From positions 1-33,279 of the forward strand of contig CAMHMW010000002.1 in NCBI GenBank assembly GCA_946186335.1: a stretch of 33,279 nt of DNA, read 5' to 3'. The first letter of the stretch is position 1; each line of letters begins with the position of its first letter. A program made the translations under genes and the position numbers. Shown here piece by piece: positions 25,386 to 31,870 of this stretch. This DNA is from an uncultured Candidatus Melainabacteria bacterium. GTDB taxonomy: Bacteria; Cyanobacteriota; Vampirovibrionia; Gastranaerophilales; Gastranaerophilaceae. The notes beneath the pieces are model-generated. The model ran no database searches, was not told the DNA's origin, and saw only the letters and a program-made list of their open reading frames with translations.

Positions 25386-25559
25386 ATGAAAAAAGGTTAC
25401 CAAATGATTTCGGTAAAGGAATATGTTGACATGTTGGACAATGAAGTCACATATTTGAACACCGAAGCAAAAGAATTACGTGCATCACTTGAAAAACATC
25501 TGCTTGCATCCCGCAGAGCAGCAACAAATGCCAAAATTTTAGAAACAATGCTGGCATAA
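25386..25559 (+). CDS. Small helical protein sharing a C-terminal motif with the RHH protein
   Basis: 57 residues, beginning MKKGYQMISVKEYVDMLDNE. One long helix is likely (residues 10-50). Its C-terminus SRRAATNAKILETMLA matches the RHH protein tail (NSQRASSNAEILDALLG) at most hydrophobic and polar positions. I start at 25386 because AAGGA lies about nine bases upstream; an in-frame ATG at 25377 is too close to that site. It lies 32 bases after the RHH gene and is probably co-transcribed. Function unknown; the shared tail suggests a common partner or common ancestry of the C-terminal helix. Confidence 0.7.
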   Translation: MKKGYQMISVKEYVDMLDNEVTYLNTEAKELRASLEKHLLASRRAATNAKILETMLA

Positions 25560-25670
25560 GTCGTTGCACCGTTAAAAGATTTGTTCATACAAATACGGCT
25601 GTCTTTTAAATAAGCAGAAAGCTTCTGAGTTTTGTTATACGATATTACTCGTTATAGATTAGATTAGGTA

Positions 25671-25705
25671 AAAAAAGACTTGATGAAATTCATCAAGTCT
25701 TTTTT
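25671..25705 (-). terminator. Strong, probably bidirectional terminator of tuf
   Basis: A 35-base near-perfect palindrome, with AAAAAAGACTTGATGAA pairing its complement around one central base. A and T runs flank it. It lies 18 bases after the tuf stop and also faces the plus-strand small genes, about 110 bases downstream of them. Confidence 0.9.
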
Positions 25706-25723
25706 ATATGATGTTATAAATAA

Positions 25724-26932
25724 CTATTCAATAATAGCGTCAACAACACCTGCACCAACTGTTCTGCCGCCTTCACGGATAGCGAATCTCATACCTTGTT
25801 CAATAGCAACAGGAGCAATCAATTCAACTTCCATTACAACGTTATCGCCGGGCATTACCATTTGACCGTCAAATTTAATTGAACCGGTAACGTCAGTTGT
25901 TCTGATGTAGAACTGAGGTCTGTATCCGGGGAAGAACGGAGTATGACGTCCGCCTTCTTCTTTTGTCAATACGTAAACGTTCGCAGTGAATTTGGTGTGC
26001 GGATGAATTGAACCCGGTTTAGCAAGAACCTGACCACGTTCAATTTCAGTTTTATCAATACCACGAAGTAATGCACCAATGTTGTCACCTGCTTGACCTT
26101 GATCAAGAGATTTTCTGAACATTTCAACACCGGTAACTGTGGTTTTCTTAGTTTCGCCTAAACCAACCAACTCAACTTCGTCACCAACTTTAACAACACC
26201 ACGTTCTACACGGCCTGTTGCAACAGTACCACGACCTGTGATTGAGAAAATATCTTCAATCGGCATTAAGAACGGTTTGTCTAATTCACGAACAGGTTCA
26301 GGGAAGTATGAATCCAAAGCATCCATCAATTCCCAAATTTTATCTGTCCATTCATTTTCACCGCGTTGAATTTTCGGATTAGCTTGAACTGCTTCTAATG
26401 CTTTCAAAGCTGAACCGTGAATAAACGGAATGTTGTCACCATCGAATTCGTATGAAGAAAGAAGTTCTCTAACTTCCATTTCAACCAATTCCAATAATTC
26501 AGGATCGTCAACCATATCGCATTTGTTCAAGAATACAACCAAGTTAGGTACACCAACCTGTCTTGCAAGCAAGATGTGTTCACGAGTCTGAGGCATAGCA
26601 CCATCGGTAGCCGCAACAACGAGGATTGCACCGTCCATTTGAGCTGCACCTGTAATCATGTTTTTAACATAGTCAGCGTGGCCCGGGCAGTCAACGTGAG
26701 CATAGTGTCTTGTTGCTGTTTCATATTCTACGTGAGCTGTAGAAATGGTAATACCTCTTGCTTTTTCTTCCGGAGCTGCATCAATTTCATCAAATTTCTT
26801 AGCAGCTGCTTGACCTGCTGCAGCTAATGTACCGGTAATAGCTGCTGTCAATGTTGTTTTACCGTGGTCAACGTGGCCGATTGTACCTACGTTAACGTGC
26901 GGTTTCGTACGTTCATACTTTTCACGTGCCAT
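25724..26932 (-). CDS. tuf: Elongation factor Tu
   Basis: 402 residues. EF-Tu carries aminoacyl-tRNA to the ribosome as a GTPase. G-motifs are GHVDHGKTTL (19-28), the switch I region with ARGITI, DCPGH, and NKCDMVDD, and domains II and III are complete to AIREGGRTVGAGVV. The start MAREKYERTKPHVNVGTIGH is standard, with AAGGAG upstream. It stands alone with its own promoter, about 60-base leader and terminator. It is not next to fusA, rpsG or rpsL. There may be another copy elsewhere in the genome, but nothing here shows it. Confidence 0.99.
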   Translation of the reverse strand: MAREKYERTKPHVNVGTIGHVDHGKTTLTAAITGTLAAAGQAAAKKFDEIDAAPEEKARGITISTAHVEYETATRHYAHVDCPGHADYVKNMITGAAQMDGAILVVAATDGAMPQTREHILLARQVGVPNLVVFLNKCDMVDDPELLELVEMEVRELLSSYEFDGDNIPFIHGSALKALEAVQANPKIQRGENEWTDKIWELMDALDSYFPEPVRELDKPFLMPIEDIFSITGRGTVATGRVERGVVKVGDEVELVGLGETKKTTVTGVEMFRKSLDQGQAGDNIGALLRGIDKTEIERGQVLAKPGSIHPHTKFTANVYVLTKEEGGRHTPFFPGYRPQFYIRTTDVTGSIKFDGQMVMPGDNVVMEVELIAPVAIEQGMRFAIREGGRTVGAGVVDAIIE

Positions 26933-26999
26933 GAGATTAATCTCCTTCTTTTTACTCTACTATATACTATTTTCAATTTAGTATTTCTACGTTACTTAA

Positions 27000-27027
27000 A
27001 TTCTATTTGCTCATAAAATTTTGTCAA
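27000..27027 (-). promoter_or_regulatory. Strong promoter of tuf
   Basis: Minus strand TTGACA (27022-27027), 16-base spacer, TAGAAT (27000-27005). The leader is about 60 bases, with AAGGAG before the ATG. The 224-base gap to the divergent gene at 27157 also holds that gene's operator and core. Confidence 0.75.
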
Positions 27028-27062
27028 GTTTTAGTAAATTTTACTTCATTAAAACATTTCAT

Positions 27063-27124
27063 GTTAAGAAATGTAACAAAATTATGGCATACTGAAATTC
27101 TGTCATTAAGAAATACTTTATATA
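27063..27124 (+). promoter_or_regulatory. Operator and promoter of the 64-residue protein gene (family member 2)
   Basis: An inverted repeat GTTAAGAAATGTAAC (27063-27077) has the same GTTA-N7-TAAC layout and the same right half ATGTAAC as the site at 25050. The core AAATACTTTATAT starts at 27111, 39 bases after the TGTAAC start, exactly ten less than in member 1. No standard -35 box is seen. Confidence 0.6.
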
Positions 27125-27156
27125 TATAAGAGATTAATTTTGATGGAGGTCATACT

Positions 27157-27351
27157 ATGGCTAATAATATGGATATTAACACAAGTTACCGCTCAGCAAC
27201 GGATTATAATTCAAACAATAACGCTGGTGTGACCAGACAAAAAAAATCATTTAAACAATTATTATTTGGTGACAATAGTTTTGTTGCACCCAATATCACT
27301 ATCGGTGATGCATTAAAAACATGGCACACGGCAGCAGGTAAAGCTGAATAA
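27157..27351 (+). CDS. Small protein, function unknown
   Basis: 64 residues, beginning MANNMDINTSYRSATDYNSN. The first 30 residues are Asn/Ser-rich and probably disordered. A basic patch (RQKKSFKQLLFG) follows, then VAPNITIGDALKTWHTAAGK, probably helical. GGAGG lies seven bases before the ATG, a strong ribosome site. It has its own promoter of the phased family and its own terminator, so it is a single-gene unit. I do not recognise a family. Sharing a promoter with the RHH and CHAP genes suggests co-regulation. Confidence 0.7.
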   Translation: MANNMDINTSYRSATDYNSNNNAGVTRQKKSFKQLLFGDNSFVAPNITIGDALKTWHTAAGKAE

Positions 27352-27384
27352 TTGCGCTATTGTAAAAAACTATATTTGTAATAG

Positions 27385-27417
27385 AATAGTCCTTGTAATA
27401 TACAGGGACTATTTTTT
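27385..27417 (+). terminator. Terminator hairpin that also holds the coaX ribosome site
   Basis: AATAGTCCTTGTA (27385-27397) pairs with TACAGGGACTATT (27401-27413) around a three-base loop, with one G-U pair, and is followed directly by a run of T to 27417. The coaX ATG begins at 27418. The only plausible ribosome site for coaX, AGGGA (27404-27408), lies in the 3' arm. Confidence 0.85.
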
Positions 27418-28185
27418 ATGTTACTCACAGCAGATATCGGAAATACAAACATTACTCTCGGAATCTTTGACGGCGAAAAATATGTAAACGAATTGCGCCT
27501 TGCCTCGGATAAGGATTTATCAAAAGAAGAATATGAGGTTCTTTTAAAATCCCTGTTAAAAGATTATAAAATTGACAGCTGTGTTATTGCCTCCGTTGTT
27601 GAAGAACTTAGCATTAAATTTAAAAAAGCGGTTGATAAAGTTCTGAATCTGGATTCATTGTTTGTTGACAATGAACTAAATCTTAATGTAAGAATCAAAA
27701 CCGATAACCCGAAAGAAGTCGGAGCGGACAGAATTGCAAATGCTGTTGCAGCATCAAAAAACTACAAAGGGGCTGTCATCGTAATTGATTTTGGGACGGC
27801 AACATCATTTGATATAATAAATTCAAACAGGGAATTTTTGGGCGGAGTTATTGCTCCCGGTATAAACACACAGATTAAATGTTTAAAAAATTCAACCTCA
27901 AAATTACCCAAAATAGATGTATCTATATCCCCCAGAGCAATCGGGCATAATACTAATGAGGCAATTTTATCGGGGGTAATCAGAGGAACTGCCTGTATGG
28001 TTGACGGTCTTATCGCACAATGCGAAGAAGAACTCGGAGAAAAAGCAACCATAGTTGCAACGGGCGGATACTGCGGACTTATTGCAAACTATTTAAAAAG
28101 ACCGTTTGACGATGTTAATCCTATTTTGACATTAGAGGGCTTAAAAGAAATTTATATACTCAACAAAACAGGGGTAAGAGTATGA
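27418..28185 (+). CDS. coaX: Type III pantothenate kinase
   Basis: 255 residues. CoaX phosphorylates pantothenate in the first step of CoA synthesis; this type resists CoA feedback inhibition and belongs to the ASKHA fold. Family motifs are DIGNTNITLG (6-15), GADRIANAVAA, VIDFGTATSFD and GGVIAPGI, with ATGGY near the C-terminus. The start is fixed by the DxGNTN motif. It begins one base after a terminator-like hairpin, which holds the ribosome site. It overlaps the next gene by four bases. coaE lies about 2 kb away, the last step of the same pathway. Confidence 0.96.
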   Translation: MLLTADIGNTNITLGIFDGEKYVNELRLASDKDLSKEEYEVLLKSLLKDYKIDSCVIASVVEELSIKFKKAVDKVLNLDSLFVDNELNLNVRIKTDNPKEVGADRIANAVAASKNYKGAVIVIDFGTATSFDIINSNREFLGGVIAPGINTQIKCLKNSTSKLPKIDVSISPRAIGHNTNEAILSGVIRGTACMVDGLIAQCEEELGEKATIVATGGYCGLIANYLKRPFDDVNPILTLEGLKEIYILNKTGVRV

Positions 28186-28589
28186 TAGTAAAAAAAGTCA
28201 GTATGGTTGATTCAAATATCAAAGACGTAAGAAAAGCCGTAAACCGTTTTGCCTGCAACAACAAAAGTTTTGCGGAACGTCTTGTATTTCATAACGGAAT
28301 AAAGGGTGATATAACAATAAAATCCGTTGTTGAAGAGTTAGGGTGTGACATCTTTGACAGAGAAGGGAAAATGACAAAGGACGGATTTGAATCGGTTAAG
28401 GAAATTCTGAGGGTCAATGATTTGCCGTCAGATGCCACATGGTACGATGCCTTAAAAAAATCTCACAAAAACTGGCTTGCATCCCCGTATTGGACATCAA
28501 AAAACGAATATACGGTTTTTGACTATATGGAAAATCCTGATTATGTTGAATTTAGCCACAGAGTTGTTATTCACAGAAATAAAAAGTAA
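28182..28589 (+). CDS. Unknown protein coupled to coaX
   Basis: 135 residues, starting in the last codon of coaX (ATGA overlap). It is soluble and basic, beginning MIVKKVSMVDSNIKDVRK, with SFAERLVFHNGIKGD in the middle and WYDALKKSHKNWLASPYW near residue 85-102. Aromatics are clustered in the C-terminal half, followed by YTVFDYMENPDYVEF. There is no signal peptide or membrane segment, and I do not recognise a family. The overlap implies translational coupling with coaX and supports it being real. It ends two bases before the convergent rex stop, with no terminator between. Confidence 0.7.
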   Translation: MIVKKVSMVDSNIKDVRKAVNRFACNNKSFAERLVFHNGIKGDITIKSVVEELGCDIFDREGKMTKDGFESVKEILRVNDLPSDATWYDALKKSHKNWLASPYWTSKNEYTVFDYMENPDYVEFSHRVVIHRNKK

Positions 28590-28591
28590 AA

Positions 28592-29209
28592 CTACTTAAT
28601 ATCATAAGTGAATTGCAGAAAATTTCCCATAAGATTTTCATTCCAAACCTGAACATCATCAGGAACTTTCAAAACTGTCGGAGTAAAATTCCAAATATAC
28701 TTTATTCCCATATTAACAAGATAATCAGCAAGATTCTGTGCATAACATGCCGGAACCGTCAAGATGGCTATATCAACGTAATGTTTCCAGACTAATACGG
28801 GAAGATCTTTTATATCCAAAATCTTTTTGTTATTTACTTCTTTACCGATTTTTTCGGGATCGTTATCAAACAGACTTATAATATTTAAACCATAATTTGA
28901 GAAGTTGTCATATTTTGCAAGTGCCATCCCTAAATTTCCTGCTCCGATTATAAAGGCTTTTTTGTTTTTTGAAAATCCAAGAGTTGTTTCTATAGATTTT
29001 TTAAGTTCTTTTACGGGATAACCGACTCTTGTCTTACCCGAATTGCTGAGCAAATTCAAATCCTTTCTCACCTGAGAATCGTCTATTCTCAGAAGGGCTG
29101 CCATTTGTTTGCTTGAAATATACTCGCTGCCGCTTTTTATAAAATCCTGCAAAATACAATGGTAAAGCGTTAATCTGTTTATAACTTTATCGGAAATCTT
29201 TTTATCCAT
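28592..29209 (-). CDS. rex: Redox-sensing transcriptional repressor Rex
   Basis: 205 residues: an N-terminal winged helix (about 1-75) and a C-terminal Rossmann domain that senses the NADH/NAD+ ratio. The recognition region is ISSKQMAALLRIDDSQVRKD, and the nucleotide loop IIGAGNLGMALAKYDNF has the GxGxLG pattern. SLFDNDPEKIG and ILTVPACYAQNLAD are typical of Rex. I prefer the ATG at 29209 (MDKKISDKVINRL), which matches usual Rex starts. The ATG at 29224 lies ahead of a TATAAT element. With the start at 29209 the message could be leaderless. It is divergent from the thioesterase-rluB-coaE operon. Confidence 0.93.
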   Translation of the reverse strand: MDKKISDKVINRLTLYHCILQDFIKSGSEYISSKQMAALLRIDDSQVRKDLNLLSNSGKTRVGYPVKELKKSIETTLGFSKNKKAFIIGAGNLGMALAKYDNFSNYGLNIISLFDNDPEKIGKEVNNKKILDIKDLPVLVWKHYVDIAILTVPACYAQNLADYLVNMGIKYIWNFTPTVLKVPDDVQVWNENLMGNFLQFTYDIK

Positions 29210-29215
29210 AGAATT

Positions 29216-29221
29216 ATTATA
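29216..29221 (-). promoter_or_regulatory. Consensus -10 box of rex
   Basis: TATAAT on the minus strand ends six bases before the ATG at 29209. It overlaps the -35 box of the divergent gene. No good -35 box is seen. Confidence 0.45.
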
Positions 29222-29246
29222 CATAAAACAATATTAATGCTATAAT
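29218..29246 (+). promoter_or_regulatory. Promoter of the thioesterase operon
   Basis: TATACA (29218-29223), 17-base spacer, TATAAT (29241-29246). The ATG at 29256 is only nine bases after the -10 box, so transcription would begin at or next to the start codon. Confidence 0.55.
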
Positions 29247-29255
29247 AGATTTATT

Positions 29256-29681
29256 ATGAAACACATATTTGAACAAAGAGTTTTTTACGCTGACACCGAT
29301 TCGTACGGTGTTGTGTGGCACGGGTCTTATCTTCGCTGGATGGAGATGGGACGGGTTTACTGGACGGAAATGGTCGGATGGAACCTTGTTGATTTAAAAG
29401 AAAATCACGATATTGTTATCCCTGTTGCAGGAGTAAATATTAAATACAAACTGTCCGCAAAAGTTGATGATACAGCGGTTATAGAAACAGAATTGTTATC
29501 CTTTAACGGATTAACCGCAGTATTTAAACAAGTTATCCGAAACAAAGAAACTCAAAAAATTTATACCGAGGCTGAGGTTACAATAGTTGCGGTAAATCGT
29601 GAGGGCAAGTTATACAGAAGGATGCCGGAAATATTGGCAAACGTATTTGAGAGGGAATTAAAATGCCCGGCACTCGCTTAA
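29256..29681 (+). CDS. Acyl-CoA thioesterase, 4HBT hotdog family (YbgC-like)
   Basis: 141 residues, a single hotdog domain. The 4-hydroxybenzoyl-CoA thioesterase signature is complete: FYADTDSYGVVWHGSYLRWM (about 10-29), with the catalytic Asp in DTDSYG. The substrate could be a short acyl-CoA or an aromatic CoA thioester; sequence alone does not decide it. No ribosome site precedes the ATG, and the promoter spacing suggests a leaderless message. It overlaps the pseudouridine synthase gene by 19 bases. Confidence 0.88.
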   Translation: MKHIFEQRVFYADTDSYGVVWHGSYLRWMEMGRVYWTEMVGWNLVDLKENHDIVIPVAGVNIKYKLSAKVDDTAVIETELLSFNGLTAVFKQVIRNKETQKIYTEAEVTIVAVNREGKLYRRMPEILANVFERELKCPALA

Positions 29682-30400
29682 ACAAATACATAGCATCCTC
29701 AGGTTTATGTTCAAGACGAGGAGCGGACGAACTTATTGAATCCGGTGCTGTTATGGTTAACGGGAAAAAGATAACCGAACTTGGCTATTCCGTTCAGCCC
29801 AAAGACAAAGTTTTTGTTAACGGAAAAATGATTCATCCTGTTAAACATGAGTATTACAGATTTTACAAACCCGCAGGATATATTACAACATCAGATGATG
29901 AAAAGGGCAGAAAAACCATTTATGATTTACTGCCGGAAAATTTACATCACCTGAAACCTGTCGGGCGGCTGGACAGAGAATCAACAGGACTCATAATTCT
30001 GACAAATGACGGAGATTTAATAAACAGTCTGACTCACCCGTCTGCTAAGGTGCCAAAACTGTACAGAGTTTCAATCAACGGTAAAATTACCCAAAAAGAC
30101 ATTGATACAATGTATAAAGGTATTGAAATTGAAAAAGGCAAAACTGCTTATGCACAGGTGGATGTTCTTGAATGTGATAATAATTCAACCGTTATGGAAA
30201 TTCTTTTATATCAGGGGCTAAACCGTCAAATAAGAAAAATGTTTGAACATCTGGGTTATGAAGTTGTTACCTTAAAAAGAATCCAACACGCAATCTTTAC
30301 GCTTGACGGTTTGAAACGAGGAGAATTTAAACCGATAAAACCTGGACAGATAAAAGATTTAAGAAACTTTTTAAACAGAATAGAGAGCCAAAATGCTTAG
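29663..30400 (+). CDS. rluB: Pseudouridine synthase, RsuA/RluB family
   Basis: 245 residues: an N-terminal S4 RNA-binding domain (TRLNKYIASSGLCSRRGAD and following) and a catalytic domain with D104 in GRLDRESTGLIILTNDG. The Asp forms a covalent adduct with the target uridine. Further motifs are KLYRVSING and GLNRQIRKMF. The family modifies rRNA; I use rluB (23S U2605-type) because it has the GxxRQIRKMxxxxG motif of that group, but the exact target is inferred. GAGGGAA lies about six bases before the ATG, inside the thioesterase gene. It overlaps coaE by eight bases. Confidence 0.88.
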   Translation: MPGTRLNKYIASSGLCSRRGADELIESGAVMVNGKKITELGYSVQPKDKVFVNGKMIHPVKHEYYRFYKPAGYITTSDDEKGRKTIYDLLPENLHHLKPVGRLDRESTGLIILTNDGDLINSLTHPSAKVPKLYRVSINGKITQKDIDTMYKGIEIEKGKTAYAQVDVLECDNNSTVMEILLYQGLNRQIRKMFEHLGYEVVTLKRIQHAIFTLDGLKRGEFKPIKPGQIKDLRNFLNRIESQNA

Positions 30401-30956
30401 AGTTGCGATTGTCGGAAATATTGCAAGCGGGAAAACTACCGTTGAGGACTATTTGAAAAAGAAAAAATATCCCGTACTTGATACGGATGAAGCTTGTCAC
30501 AAATGGCTTGTTAAAGCGGACGAAATTAAAGAGGCGTTTAAAGATTATGATGTTTTTGAAAATGATGAGATTTCAAGAGATAAACTCGGAAAACTTGTGT
30601 TTTCAAATTCTGAATTAAAAAAGACCCTCGAGGATATTTTATACCCCTACGTAAGAGTTGAGATTGCAAGATTTATTGCAAAAAACAAAGACTGCAAATA
30701 TGTATTTGTTTCCATTCCGCTTTTATACGAAGCAAAAATGGAAGATTTATTTGATAAAGTATTATTTGTATATTGCAATGATGAGATACGTCTGAAACGA
30801 CTAATCTCACGAAATCACTATGACGAGGAATACGCAAAAATAAGAATGAATGCTCAGGGCTCTCAAGATGAGAAAGCCCTTAAAGCCGATTGGGTTGTTT
30901 ATAACAACTCCGTTGTTGAGGAATTATATTTACAAATTTCTAAACTAATTGGATAA
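30393..30956 (+). CDS. coaE: Dephospho-CoA kinase
   Basis: 187 residues, a little shorter than the usual 200. CoaE phosphorylates the 3'-hydroxyl of dephospho-CoA, the last step of CoA synthesis. The P-loop is GNIASGKTT (8-16), DTDEACHKWL is the conserved Asp loop, SIPLLYEAKME and LKRLISRNHY hold the lid region. The start overlaps the rluB stop by eight bases (ATGCTTAG). Its 3' end overlaps the convergent CHAP gene by 17 bases. Together with coaX it places two CoA steps within 3 kb. Confidence 0.93.
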   Translation: MLRVAIVGNIASGKTTVEDYLKKKKYPVLDTDEACHKWLVKADEIKEAFKDYDVFENDEISRDKLGKLVFSNSELKKTLEDILYPYVRVEIARFIAKNKDCKYVFVSIPLLYEAKMEDLFDKVLFVYCNDEIRLKRLISRNHYDEEYAKIRMNAQGSQDEKALKADWVVYNNSVVEELYLQISKLIG

Positions 30957-31794
30957 ATCCGCTGACATCCGTTTCAAAAGGTGAGTGATTTACCGGAACA
31001 ACAGCATCAATATTTTTTGGCGTTCTTACATTACCCTCTATCGTAACGTATTCCCCTGTTTTGCGGTCAACACTTTTTACAATACCGGTATGGGATGCTC
31101 CGTTTTCCCGCATAATAACTATATCTCCGGGTTTAACATTATTTTTTATTATATCCTGCTTATTTGTCTGCCCCGCAGTATATAAGAATTTATTATTCTT
31201 TATTGCCCAGCGTTTAAGATTTTCACAACGCCAGCTTCCAAAACCTGCGGGCGGGGTTTTGCCCTGCTGCAAATATGTTTCTTTAACAACATAGGTTACA
31301 AAATCAGCACACCATTCCTTATCGTTTGAAAATCTGCGGAATGACCCGTCAAGTTCATTATATCCGACATATTTTTCTGCATTTGAGGCAATTTTTTGGG
31401 CGAACACTTTTGCCGAATTATCAGCAGGTGTTCGTGACGGAGTATTAGATCTTGTCGGAGAAGAAACGGTCGATGTTCGTGAGGTGCGTGATACGCCGTT
31501 ACCTCCGCCTCTGCCGGTAAAATTATATATCTGTCCGAGCGGGGAATATGCTGAATTATTCTGTCCTCCTAATGTCAGATTTCCGAAAATTGAGGCGGAA
31601 GCATCGTAAGGATTTACATTATATGCATAATTCATAAAGGAATTATTGGTATTCTGACCTTTTGAAAAATTATACACAGGACCGCCAAAACTCATTGACG
31701 CACAATTATACTGATAATTGTCGTAAGCCATCAATGTTCCCGTAATATCTGTCCGCTCGGTTATCGGCGAATACATGTTAACAAACCAGTTCAT
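30940..31794 (-). CDS. CHAP-type cysteine amidase/peptidase with N-terminal SFG element
   Basis: 284 residues. The C-terminal part (about 128-284) is a CHAP/NlpC-like papain-fold domain: catalytic C162 in EWCADFV, H235 in GASHTGIV and a polar residue in TIEGN (251-255), with PGDIVIM before the His. Such domains cut amide bonds in peptidoglycan. Residues 1-125 are Asn/Tyr/Gly-rich then Ser/Thr/Arg-rich, without a signal peptide, and contain ASMSFGGP (32-39), the SFG element. GGGGAAAT precedes the ATG. The promoter belongs to the phased family. Substrate and export route are unknown; the disordered N-terminus could be the export signal. Confidence 0.8.
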   Translation of the reverse strand: MNWFVNMYSPITERTDITGTLMAYDNYQYNCASMSFGGPVYNFSKGQNTNNSFMNYAYNVNPYDASASIFGNLTLGGQNNSAYSPLGQIYNFTGRGGGNGVSRTSRTSTVSSPTRSNTPSRTPADNSAKVFAQKIASNAEKYVGYNELDGSFRRFSNDKEWCADFVTYVVKETYLQQGKTPPAGFGSWRCENLKRWAIKNNKFLYTAGQTNKQDIIKNNVKPGDIVIMRENGASHTGIVKSVDRKTGEYVTIEGNVRTPKNIDAVVPVNHSPFETDVSGFIQLV

Positions 31795-31820
31795 ATTTCC
31801 CCGTTCTATTTTCTACTGTA

Positions 31821-31865
31821 TTAATATAAAGTATTTTTCTTGGGAGAAATTGACTTTTTGTTACA
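31821..31865 (-). promoter_or_regulatory. Operator and promoter of the CHAP gene (family member 3)
   Basis: On the minus strand the core AAATACTTTATAT (starting at 31836) is preceded by TGTAAC (31865-31860) with the starts 29 bases apart, exactly ten less than member 2 and twenty less than member 1. The left half of the inverted repeat is degenerate here. The core is followed by TAATAC, and the leader to the ATG is about 25-28 bases. Confidence 0.55.
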
Positions 31866-31870
31866 AAAAT

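Noticed and set aside
25165..25559. RHH gene plus next small gene as a toxin-antitoxin pair
   Set aside because: The second product has no ParE, RelE, MazF or HicA features and shares a tail with the first, which is not how toxin and antitoxin pairs look.
25050..27077. The GTTA-N7-TAAC repeats as Rex operators, given rex nearby
   Set aside because: Rex sites known to me have TTGTGA or TTGTTA arms separated by six bases; these have seven and differ at the ends. It remains possible but is not supported.
26933..27156. The longest gap between genes as a place for a tRNA or small RNA
   Set aside because: It holds the tuf promoter and leader on one strand and the phased operator and core on the other; I see no cloverleaf or other stable structure.
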